A DNA stretch of 64,000 nucleotides, from the NCBI GenBank assembly GCA_007693945.1, contig RECP01000051.1, positions 32,347 to 96,346 of the forward strand. Reading direction: 5' to 3'. The position numbers and the translations under genes were made by a program. Origin of the DNA: Spirochaetaceae bacterium (GTDB lineage: Bacteria > Spirochaetota > Spirochaetia > DSM-27196 > PWMO01). Numbering within the stretch: the stretch's first letter is position 1; each line of letters starts with the position of its first letter. Positions 31,563 through 39,459 of this stretch are shown here, in pieces. The notes under the pieces were generated by a model that ran no database searches, was not told the origin of the DNA, and saw nothing but the letters and a program-made list of their open reading frames with translations.

Positions 31563-32705
31563 GTGGGGTTCCTTCTGAGCACGGTCATTCTGTCGGCCAA
31601 TCCCGACGCAGTCCGCGTCTACAGCGAGAAGAGCGATGCGGGCGGCTTCCGCGTCTATGCCGATAATGCGCATGTCATACCCGTATTCGTGCATGTACAG
31701 CTGAGTCGCATCACTAACCTCCGGCCTTCGGTCGACCTGCCGTTCGGGACCCGCGTCGAGCCGGGCTCCCGGCGCATGATGCTGTTCGAGCTTACCGCTC
31801 CGGACCCCCGGGCCGGACGCGGGTTCGGACTCCAGTACTCCTACGCGCGCGGCGACCCGCACACCGCGCGGCACGATGACACTCACCTCTACCTGCTCCC
31901 GTTTGCCCACGGCACCAAGCATCGTGTCACCCAGGGCTACAACGGCCGCTTCACCCATTCTGGCGAGAACCAGTACGCGCTCGATTTTGATCTGGATGCG
32001 GGAACCAGAGTCAAAGCGGCGCGGGCCGGGACGGTCGTGGAGATCAAACAGGATTCGAGCAGCGGCGGGACGGCGGCGCGCTACTCCGACACCGCCAACT
32101 ACGTGCTGATCCAGCACAGTGACGGCAGCTTCGCCAACTACGCGCATCTGCAGCACAACGGCGCAACCGTCACGGTTGGGCAGCAGGTCACGGCCGGCCG
32201 GCTGATCGGCTACAGCGGCAATACCGGACGCTCATCAGGACCGCACCTGCATTTCGACGTGCGTATTCCGACCTTCGACGGCCGCATGCAATCGATACCG
32301 ACGCTTTTCAAAGGCCACGACGGCCGTGCGATCAGCCTCGAAGAGCATCGATTCTACTACGCCCGGCATCCCGGGGGCCCCGAGTTCGAGGTCATTCTGG
32401 GGCGCGACTTCACTAACAGCATGTTCGAAAACCACAGCCGCCCGGTCAAACGAAGCGACCAGCTCGAGTTCCGCACCGAGAGCATTGACCTGACGTACGT
32501 CGCCTATCTGGCCAACGGCTACGACCGCGGTGTGGAGGCCGATATCAGCTTCACCATGCGCGGGGTGACCTCAACGGTTGCCATGCCTCGCAGTATCCTG
32601 ATTCCGGCGCGAACTGAGATCTTCCTCACCATCCTGCACGCCGATCCCCGGATCAGTCGGATACAGTATGCCCCGCGGATACGCTATCGACTGCTCGACC
32701 GGTGA
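31563..32705 (+). CDS. Secreted M23-family metallopeptidase (start uncertain)
   Basis: 380 residues from the GTG at 31563. The LytM/M23 domain (about 110-260) has the zinc ligands in FTHSGENQYALDFD (His132 and the Asp) and GPHLHFDVR, with the nucleic path HRVTQGYNG and VKAARAGTVV. It probably cuts peptidoglycan cross-links in the periplasm, or is a LytM-type activator. The C-terminal 130 residues are unassigned. Starting at GTG gives a hydrophobic leader without the usual positive charge. The frame stays open upstream to 31521, coding IAIRRYILFVGFLL, with AAGGAGG at 31525-31531, but no ATG/GTG/TTG there; an ATC at 31536 or 31542 may be the true start. The 3' end overlaps the convergent PAP2 gene by 53 bp. 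Confidence 0.87.
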   Translation: MGFLLSTVILSANPDAVRVYSEKSDAGGFRVYADNAHVIPVFVHVQLSRITNLRPSVDLPFGTRVEPGSRRMMLFELTAPDPRAGRGFGLQYSYARGDPHTARHDDTHLYLLPFAHGTKHRVTQGYNGRFTHSGENQYALDFDLDAGTRVKAARAGTVVEIKQDSSSGGTAARYSDTANYVLIQHSDGSFANYAHLQHNGATVTVGQQVTAGRLIGYSGNTGRSSGPHLHFDVRIPTFDGRMQSIPTLFKGHDGRAISLEEHRFYYARHPGGPEFEVILGRDFTNSMFENHSRPVKRSDQLEFRTESIDLTYVAYLANGYDRGVEADISFTMRGVTSTVAMPRSILIPARTEIFLTILHADPRISRIQYAPRIRYRLLDR

Positions 32706-33591
32706 CGCACCGGTTGATCCGGCGGAACAGTACGGTGGAGAACCAGAACAGCGGCGGAACAACCGCCCATCCCAACAGCACGTCTACCACGTAGTGCGCG
32801 TAAAGATAGACAGTGGAAACCCACAGCAGCAGCGTCAGCGGTACCACAACCCACAGCGTCCGGGGCAGGTAGCGTGCGTGCAGGATCAGCGCGATCAGTG
32901 ACACCGCGACGTGTGAAGACGGAACCGCGGCGCCGGCGAGATTAGCGTCGGCGAAGATCCAGCGCATAAGACCGGCGAACAGATAACCGTCAAGGTCGCT
33001 GTACCAACGTGCGTGGAGCTCGGGTATGAAGTATTTCGGCCCGTGCACGGGAAATAGCAGGTACCACACGTAGAGCACGGCAAACGAAGCGGTAATCACA
33101 AACAGGCAGCGCTGAGCCTGCGCGTAGCGACGCTGCAGGAACAGCAGCCAGCTCGGTGCACATAACAGCAGATAGAACGCAAAATAGGCAAAGTAGATCA
33201 GCTCGTTCAGGACCAGCAGGTGACCGAACGTCTGCGGAAGCAGCACTGCCGGCTGAACGCCGAAGATCGCCTCTTCCAGGCGGTAGAAGAACGCGTCCAA
33301 CGATGCCCCGCCCCATACCATCTGCGACAGCACGATCACACGCATGAAATAGGCGGTGTAGAAGAGCTGAACATAGAAAGTGCGCACAAAATGCAGCACG
33401 CTGCCGCGCACGATCCGCCCGCGCGCATCCAGCGCCGCAAAACCGAGCACAATCGCATTCCCCGCCACAAACCCCGCCGCTACCAGAAGGTTGTCGCCTC
33501 GACCGGCGAAGACCAGGTGCATCAAGGCAAAGAACAGATTGAGTATCAGGGCCACACGGTCAACTTCGTTGAGACGAAAACGCTGCTTCAC
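32653..33591 (-). CDS. PAP2-family phosphatase, inositol-phosphoceramide-synthase-like
   Basis: 312 residues with six or more membrane helices. The PAP2/AUR1 motifs are GAAVPSSHVAVSLI and YLYAHYVVDVLLGW (the two histidines of the catalytic triad), preceded by FPVHGPKYF. This pattern fits the AUR1/IPC-synthase-like branch of lipid phosphate phosphatases more than plain PgpB. It could transfer phospho-head groups between lipids or dephosphorylate undecaprenyl or other lipid phosphates. Its last 17 codons overlap the M23 gene on the other strand. Exact substrate unknown. Confidence 0.85.
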   Translation of the reverse strand: MKQRFRLNEVDRVALILNLFFALMHLVFAGRGDNLLVAAGFVAGNAIVLGFAALDARGRIVRGSVLHFVRTFYVQLFYTAYFMRVIVLSQMVWGGASLDAFFYRLEEAIFGVQPAVLLPQTFGHLLVLNELIYFAYFAFYLLLCAPSWLLFLQRRYAQAQRCLFVITASFAVLYVWYLLFPVHGPKYFIPELHARWYSDLDGYLFAGLMRWIFADANLAGAAVPSSHVAVSLIALILHARYLPRTLWVVVPLTLLLWVSTVYLYAHYVVDVLLGWAVVPPLFWFSTVLFRRINRCVTGRAVDSVSAGHTVSD

Positions 33592-33655
33592 AAAAGGCCA
33601 ACCCGTACGTACAGAATTCGTTCAGCCGCCACTATACGCAGAACGAGAGTGTGTG

Positions 33656-35818
33656 TCAGCCACGCCGCCGTTCGCGGCGTTTCGCGAACCTCGCTCGGCT
33701 GCGTTTCAGCTCTCGCTCAAGCGCGTGCAGTTCAGTAATGTCACCGCGCGTGGGCCTGTAGCCGCCGAATAGGGTGCGCTGTATCAACTCAGTGCCCGAA
33801 TACAGAGCATGCCGCCGACGCTCCGGCAGCAGTCTGGTTGCATCATGGCACCATGCTCGCCAGCCGATCTGCTGCGGCGGAGAAACGCTTCGTCGCCGTG
33901 CCGCACGCGTCAGCCGCTGCGCCACGCTGTCCAGGGCGCGTCTGGTATCGATCACCGGCAGGATGCGGCGCCGGACACCGACTACCGCCGCTCCTGCCAG
34001 AGTGAACCCGGGTATCATCAGCAGCGCATACCACGAATCGGGGTTGCGGCGGTCTCCCGTATCGCGTTGCGGCTCGCTCTCGGCGCGATAGCCGAGTATC
34101 GCGCGCAACTGTCGTGAAGTAAGGGAGTCGGGATCCTGCAGCGCCCGTAGAAACGCCGCATCATCATACTCGCCGGCGCGCATCGCCGGTGTCGCCTCCC
34201 AGACCACCCATCCGGTATCCGGCAGCCAGACCTCCGGCCAGGCGTGCGCCGCGTACCCTGTCACCCGATGCTGTACGCGCCCGTGTTCGTCCTCAATGGA
34301 GGCCATCTCGTACAGCAGGTCGGCGTAATCATCCATGTACGGTATCGATACCAGAAACCCGGTCACGTACCGCGCCGGGATGTCGTTCATGCGTGCCAGC
34401 ACCACAAGACTGGTGGCAAAATGGACGCAATAACCGGTGCGGCTGTCGAGCAGGAAATCGTGGACGAAATCAACCTCTTCGAGCGTCGGGTTTGTCTCCA
34501 GCGAATACTCAAAACCGTCGGCCAGGTAGGCTGTGACTGCCGAGAGCACATCGCGTGGATCGTCGACGCCGCGCCCCAGATCGCGTGCTATGACACGAAC
34601 CTCGGGCGGTATACCATCGGGCAACTGCAGGTTGCGCCGCAGATTGCGGTCGTAGGCCGGCGACTCACCCAGCGAGCGTTGCAGCACGAAACTATCGCCG
34701 CTGCCGAGCGGCATGGCAAGATGGTAGCCGACATCGGGATGCCCGAGGATGGCCGGGAATCCGGTGTTGTCGACCGTGCTGAGCGCGCGCGTGGTCAGGG
34801 TGTGCGGCAGTTTCTCGTAGAACTCGGTCAGAATGGTGATCGGCAAGGGCGCGGTTTGCGAATCACCGCCGGGGACGACCGTGATATCGTTGCTCGGCTC
34901 CTGCAGCCGAGCGAGCAGATCCTCGGTGCGCAACCAGCTGGTGCCGCTGTAGTGGTCGTAGATGTCGGTACGCAGATAGATGCGCTCACCCGGCCGCGCG
35001 GTCACCTCCAGGATCGGCACCGAAGAGAGCAGCGGCCGGCCGCCCAGACTGACTTGATCGAATGAGTAGCCGTAACCGTCTCCTCCGTACAGCAACGGAT
35101 AGTCAGGGAAGACACGCACAATCGAGCGGCGCAGCAACGGCGAGAGCCGGTTGTCGATATAGCGGTTGCCCCTCGCGGCGCGCGGCATACCGAGCATTCC
35201 GCCGACCAGCAGAGCAACAACCACCAGACCGACGCCGGCACGCAGGGCGGTGGCCGTTCCACTTCGGTCGACGTGCAGACTACCGCTGCCGCACGCGGCA
35301 CGGCCGGTGGCGAGCGCCAGCGCCACCAGCGGCGCCGCTATCAGAAGCGGAACCACGCTGTGAAACACGATAGTAGCGGTCAGCAGAACAAGCACCATAA
35401 GAGTGGCCGCCGGCGCGGCAATACCGCCGCGGTAGATACGCCCGCAGATCACGGCTGCAAAGAAACCGATGGCCGACACAAGCACCTGCGAGACCGGTCC
35501 ACGCTGCTGGCCGAGTTCCACCAGCCTGAACCAGGTCATGTAGATCGAGAACGGAATGATCAGAATGGTGATGACGATATGGGCCATCCACGCAGCCAGC
35601 AGCAGCAGAATCGCGATTCGGGCGCGGCGGCCCGCGGTCCCGTGAGAATCAAGCGTATCGATTCGGAACAGAACGTTGATGCCCGCTGCCGCCGCTGCCA
35701 CGGGGATCGCGCGCAACGGCACCCGCAAGGCGATACCCGCCAGCAGAGGCAGCAGGACGGTGATCAACAGTGAAATGCCGACCACTGGAACCCGTGATTC
35801 AATCCGTTCCCTCAGCAT
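33656..35818 (-). CDS. Transglutaminase-like membrane protein (DUF3488/TgpA type)
   Basis: 720 residues. About six N-terminal membrane helices (to about residue 210) precede an extracytoplasmic region with a transglutaminase-core domain: Cys464 in RTGYCVHFATSLVVLAR, His525 in GYAAHAWPEVWL and Asp534 in PDTGWVVWEA form the triad. A further membrane helix (about 610-630) and a basic cytoplasmic tail end it. It is the last gene of the MoxR - DUF58 - transglutaminase operon, overlapping the DUF58 stop by 7 nt. Such clusters are widespread and thought to act in envelope biogenesis or stress; the substrate is unknown. Confidence 0.92.
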   Translation of the reverse strand: MLRERIESRVPVVGISLLITVLLPLLAGIALRVPLRAIPVAAAAAGINVLFRIDTLDSHGTAGRRARIAILLLLAAWMAHIVITILIIPFSIYMTWFRLVELGQQRGPVSQVLVSAIGFFAAVICGRIYRGGIAAPAATLMVLVLLTATIVFHSVVPLLIAAPLVALALATGRAACGSGSLHVDRSGTATALRAGVGLVVVALLVGGMLGMPRAARGNRYIDNRLSPLLRRSIVRVFPDYPLLYGGDGYGYSFDQVSLGGRPLLSSVPILEVTARPGERIYLRTDIYDHYSGTSWLRTEDLLARLQEPSNDITVVPGGDSQTAPLPITILTEFYEKLPHTLTTRALSTVDNTGFPAILGHPDVGYHLAMPLGSGDSFVLQRSLGESPAYDRNLRRNLQLPDGIPPEVRVIARDLGRGVDDPRDVLSAVTAYLADGFEYSLETNPTLEEVDFVHDFLLDSRTGYCVHFATSLVVLARMNDIPARYVTGFLVSIPYMDDYADLLYEMASIEDEHGRVQHRVTGYAAHAWPEVWLPDTGWVVWEATPAMRAGEYDDAAFLRALQDPDSLTSRQLRAILGYRAESEPQRDTGDRRNPDSWYALLMIPGFTLAGAAVVGVRRRILPVIDTRRALDSVAQRLTRAARRRSVSPPQQIGWRAWCHDATRLLPERRRHALYSGTELIQRTLFGGYRPTRGDITELHALERELKRSRARFAKRRERRRG

Positions 35819-37020
35819 CGTGCAAGTCCTTCCTGTATGTGTTCGCCATCTTCCACCAGCTGCACAACCCCACCGGCCGGACGCACCTGGAGGGCCAGCT
35901 TCCGGGCAGCCAGCTTCTGCGATTCCGAGAGCGCCGACATGTTGACGATACCCGGAACGGGCCTTGTCCCGGCACCGCTCAGCAGCGCAGTGACGGCTGT
36001 ATCAAGGCGGTGTGTGATCAGCAGCGCGGCTTCGGCCCGGTTACTGCGAAGCCGGCTGTGAAGAGCCATCAGGGATCGTGGTGAGTGCTCACCCCCGAAC
36101 TCGATCAGCCGTGTCGAAAGATAGAACTCCCGGAAATGAGCGCGCATGCTGACGCTCGCCTGGTAGCGGTTTGCGCCCATTCCGTGGACTTCGACCGGGA
36201 TTTCGGTCTCCACTAGCGACTTCACAACCGCCACGAGAATCTCCACCGAACAGTCGTCGACTTCCAGCCTGAGTTCGGGATCGGCGTGAATCGCGCGCAG
36301 ATCGACATAGATGACCGTGGCCGGGCGCTGCCCGGAGTCGTACTCCTTGACGTACGGTATACCGTAGGCCGCAAACCGGCGCCACGCGATCTGTTTGACC
36401 GGCTGATCGCGCTGATACTCGGACAACCCGCGCAGCAGTGTGGGGTCGATTTCACGGCCGAACGTCGCAGTCCGCGCAATACCGGCTCCAATGGCCGACG
36501 GGCCGCCGGAGAAACGCAGGTTGATAACCCGCGGATAGACACAGAAGCGCTCTTGCCGGCCGCGCCGCCGAAGCGCGCAGATACCGAGCATGTCACCGAC
36601 CTCGAGCCAGTCGATACCGAAACGGTAGTTTCCGCGATGCCTGCACAAGACCGCGGTGCGATAACTGTACTCGCGCTGTGCCCGCAACGAGAACGCCGCG
36701 TCGGCCTGCGGCTGATCAACACCGGGCCAGGACAGTATCAGGCGCGCACGCACCTGGTGTGCCGGCAGCCATGACGCGTTCTCGACCCACAGCGCGAACG
36801 CCACGTTGTCGCCCCTGGCGGGCGCGTTGCCTTCAAGCAGCTGGTCTACGCGCAGCGAGAATGCCAGCACCAGCATGTGAAGCAGCGACAGAACCGGAAG
36901 CACCGCAGCAACGGCAAACAGGTAGCGGAACATGCCGCCGAGATAACTGGCGGCAAGATACGTGACCACGATTGCCAGAAGGTACGAGAGAATCGCAACT
37001 GGGTGAACGGACAGTCTCAT
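35812..37020 (-). CDS. DUF58 domain protein
   Basis: 402 residues. Two N-terminal membrane helices (VAILSYLLAIVVTYLAASYLGG, FAVAAVLPVLSLLHMLVLAFSL) are followed by a beta-rich stretch and the DUF58 signature GLSEYQRDQPVKQIAWRRFAAYG (family: D-x-R-xIxWxxxAR), then a VWA-like domain with VIYVDLRAIHAD. The DxSxS MIDAS is not clear; the Asp in VDLRA is its likely equivalent. It lies 36 bp downstream of moxR and probably forms a membrane complex with the AAA+ ATPase. Confidence 0.9.
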   Translation of the reverse strand: MRLSVHPVAILSYLLAIVVTYLAASYLGGMFRYLFAVAAVLPVLSLLHMLVLAFSLRVDQLLEGNAPARGDNVAFALWVENASWLPAHQVRARLILSWPGVDQPQADAAFSLRAQREYSYRTAVLCRHRGNYRFGIDWLEVGDMLGICALRRRGRQERFCVYPRVINLRFSGGPSAIGAGIARTATFGREIDPTLLRGLSEYQRDQPVKQIAWRRFAAYGIPYVKEYDSGQRPATVIYVDLRAIHADPELRLEVDDCSVEILVAVVKSLVETEIPVEVHGMGANRYQASVSMRAHFREFYLSTRLIEFGGEHSPRSLMALHSRLRSNRAEAALLITHRLDTAVTALLSGAGTRPVPGIVNMSALSESQKLAARKLALQVRPAGGVVQLVEDGEHIQEGLARC

Positions 37021-37056
37021 CCGTCTCCTTCCAGCACCGGCTCCACCCGGCGCGGT

Positions 37057-38007
37057 TTACACGCGGCTCGGCTTGGCGACCGCCCGGATTATGTCGGCCA
37101 GCACAGCGCCGGCACTGACGTCTTCCATCGAAGCCTCAGCAGTCATCATCAGCCGATGGCTCAGCACGTACGCAGCGGTATCCATGACGTCTTCGGGTAC
37201 CACATAGTTGCGTCCCTGCATACACGCGCGCGCCTGGCTCGCGCGCATCAGGTGCAGCGATGAACGCGGGCTCATGCCGAGGCGGATCCGCTCGTTTCTG
37301 CGAGTGGCATCGGCAATCGTGGTGATATAGCGGCGAATCTTCTCATCAACGCGCACCTGCATGATCAGATCGCGCGTCCGCTCAATCTGTTGCGGCGTGG
37401 TGACCGGCGTGACGTCAAACATCGGATTCTCAGCCCGAAAACGCTCCAGAATGATGCTTTCATCCTGCGGCGTGGGGTACCCCAGTGAGAGACAGATTCC
37501 GAAGCGGTCCAGCTGGCTTTCGGGCAGAACGAACGTGCCGGCAAACGAAATCGGGTTCTGGGTTGCCATCACAAAGAACGGGCTCTTGAGCCGGTAGGAA
37601 ACCCCGTCCACGGTCACCGACCCCTCCTGCATCGCTTCCAGCAGACTCGACTGCGTTCTGGCCGAAGCGCGATTGATCTCATCCGCCAGAATGAACTGAT
37701 GCATGATGGCGCCCGGTTTAAAGATGAATTCACGCTTCTCCGGGCTCCAGACCGTCATCCCGACAATGTCACCGGGGAGCAGATCAGGGGTGAACTGAAT
37801 CCTGCCGAAATCGAGCCCGGTGCTGCGCGCGAAGGTGTGTGAGAGCGTGGTCTTGCCGACACCGGGAATGTCCTCGATCAACACGTGCAGTCCCGAGAAC
37901 AGTCCCAGCAGAATTGCACGCACCGCGTCTTTTTTGCCGACGTAGACCGAACCGATGGTCTGTTCAAGCCGAGCGGCCAACGCGGCTACTTCCTGCGGTC
38001 GATTCAT
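37057..38007 (-). CDS. MoxR-family AAA+ ATPase
   Basis: 316 residues. Walker A is GVGKTT at 49-54 (EDIPGVGKTTLSHTF), Walker B is ILADEIN with Asp109-Glu110, sensor 1 is FFVMATQNPI and the arginine-finger region is LPESQLDRFGICLSLGYP. C-terminal lid has GMSPRSSLHLMRASQARA. This is a chaperone-like ATPase that works with VWA/DUF58 partners, here the two downstream genes. It is the first gene of the operon; no clear promoter was identified in the 77 bp before it. Confidence 0.95.
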   Translation of the reverse strand: MNRPQEVAALAARLEQTIGSVYVGKKDAVRAILLGLFSGLHVLIEDIPGVGKTTLSHTFARSTGLDFGRIQFTPDLLPGDIVGMTVWSPEKREFIFKPGAIMHQFILADEINRASARTQSSLLEAMQEGSVTVDGVSYRLKSPFFVMATQNPISFAGTFVLPESQLDRFGICLSLGYPTPQDESIILERFRAENPMFDVTPVTTPQQIERTRDLIMQVRVDEKIRRYITTIADATRRNERIRLGMSPRSSLHLMRASQARACMQGRNYVVPEDVMDTAAYVLSHRLMMTAEASMEDVSAGAVLADIIRAVAKPSRV

Positions 38008-38084
38008 ACAGCCCCTGCGCTATAGATTATGAGCCTGATCATATTCGGTCAAGCAGACTGAGGCTGCTATGCCGCCGGATTCGG

Positions 38085-38513
38085 TCAGTGCAGCTCAGCG
38101 TACAGTACCGTCCAATCGATCCCGCCGACCCCGTCAATGCGATATTCGAGCAGCATCTCGCCTCCGATATGGCCGTCCTCGAAGCGCGCATATACCCAGC
38201 GATTCGAGAGCACGAAGACATTGTCGGGCGTGTAGAACCCCATTGTGCCACCGAGGATTCCGTCAAACGGAATCAGGTCGCTGCGATCGAGAAGATCCAT
38301 CACCAGGCGCTGACTCTGTTCCTGCGGCGGAAGCCGGGGCTCAACGTCAGGATCCCGTTCCGCGGAAGGCGGCGGCTGCTCGACAACCGCATCCGGAGCA
38401 GCAGTCGCCGCGCGGTCGGCGCCGCGCAGTACACTGAAGAGTGCCAGCGCCAACCCCAGCGTCAGCAGCACGTTGAGCGCAGTCAGCGCGATCTGTCCGG
38501 CAGTGGCTTTCAT
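38085..38513 (-). CDS. Small membrane-anchored protein of unknown function
   Basis: 142 residues from ATG 38513 (GAGAGG about 8 nt upstream). One N-terminal membrane helix (IALTALNVLLTLGLALALF) is followed by a proline/glutamate-rich linker and a small C-terminal domain, IPFDGILGGTMGFYTPDNVFVLSNRWVYARFEDGHIGGEMLLEYRI. I do not recognise a family. Precedes the MoxR operon on the same strand (77-bp gap) and is divergent from the second RND system. Confidence 0.7.
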   Translation of the reverse strand: MKATAGQIALTALNVLLTLGLALALFSVLRGADRAATAAPDAVVEQPPPSAERDPDVEPRLPPQEQSQRLVMDLLDRSDLIPFDGILGGTMGFYTPDNVFVLSNRWVYARFEDGHIGGEMLLEYRIDGVGGIDWTVLYAELH

Positions 38514-38580
38514 GGCCCGCACCTCTCTGCCACAAGCGTAGCACAGCCCGGTTTTTGTGGGAACTGATCGTCGAATAGGG

Positions 38581-38586
38581 TATATT
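38581..38586 (+). promoter_or_regulatory. -10 element of the second RND operon, leaderless arrangement
   Basis: TATATT ends 6 nt before the ATG at 38593. No good -35 at 16-18 bp and no SD are present. Confidence 0.5.
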
Positions 38587-38592
38587 AACTGC

Positions 38593-39453
38593 ATGATCGC
38601 TCGCCTTCCCCGTGCTGTCAGATGGGCGACAATGCTGGGGATCATGCTGCTGTCGGCATCGGCGGCCCTTGGAACACAACAACCGATCGAAGTCCGTGTC
38701 AGCGTTGCCGAGCGTCAGACGGCATACCGCCGGATGACCTACGGAGCACGACTGCGGCCGCGGCAAACCGTCAACCAGCGGGCACCGCAGTCCGGCCTCG
38801 TCGACCAAATCACGGTCCAGCCGGGACAGGTTGTCGCGCGCGGCGATCTCCTGATGAGTTTACGACGCAACGTGCCCACCGACTCGTTCCGGCCGGTACC
38901 GGTGCAGTCGTTTCATGACGGAGTGATAGCCTCCATCGCGGTTTATGAAGGTCAGGAGGTGCGCGACGGCGACACGCTGCTAACCATCGCCGACACCAGT
39001 TCGTTGACCGCCGAATTGCTGGTCAGCGACAAGGACATCGACGCAATCCGCGTCGGCGCACCGGTAACCGCGGTCGACAGCCAGCGTGATCGGACGTTCT
39101 CCGGCAGGGTCACACGAAGCGCTCTGATCCCTGACTACGCAACCGGCCTTTTTTCGGTTGAGGTCAGCGTCAACCCGGGACCGGGCGCTTTTGTCGGTCA
39201 GTTTCTGCGGTTTTCGTTTCGCACCGACGAGATCTCCGCGATTCTGGTTGCCCGCGAACACCTCGAGTATCGCGGTGGCCGCTACCACCTCTTCGTTGTC
39301 GAGAACGGCCGTGCCGTGCTGCGACCGGTCACCCTGGGCGCCGAATACGACAGCAGGGTGGTAATCCGCGACGGCCTGCACGAGGGCGAACGCTACGTGA
39401 TATCTGCGGTCAGGAGGCTGCAGGACGGGGCATCAGTCACGGTGCGGGAGTAA
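38593..39453 (+). CDS. RND periplasmic adaptor subunit
   Basis: 286 residues with a Sec signal peptide (VRWATMLGIMLLSASAALG). The lipoyl halves are APQSGLVDQITVQPGQVVARGDLLM and FHDGVIASIAVYEGQEVRDGDTLLTIAD with almost no coiled-coil hairpin between them, so this is a compact adaptor. Beta-barrel (SVEVSVNPGPGAFVGQFLRFSFR) and membrane-proximal regions follow. ATG 38593 is preferred because it gives a normal signal peptide and sits 6 nt after TATATT. It is first in the operon MFP - RND - TolC. Confidence 0.88.
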   Translation: MIARLPRAVRWATMLGIMLLSASAALGTQQPIEVRVSVAERQTAYRRMTYGARLRPRQTVNQRAPQSGLVDQITVQPGQVVARGDLLMSLRRNVPTDSFRPVPVQSFHDGVIASIAVYEGQEVRDGDTLLTIADTSSLTAELLVSDKDIDAIRVGAPVTAVDSQRDRTFSGRVTRSALIPDYATGLFSVEVSVNPGPGAFVGQFLRFSFRTDEISAILVAREHLEYRGGRYHLFVVENGRAVLRPVTLGAEYDSRVVIRDGLHEGERYVISAVRRLQDGASVTVRE

Positions 39454-39459
39454 GGCACC

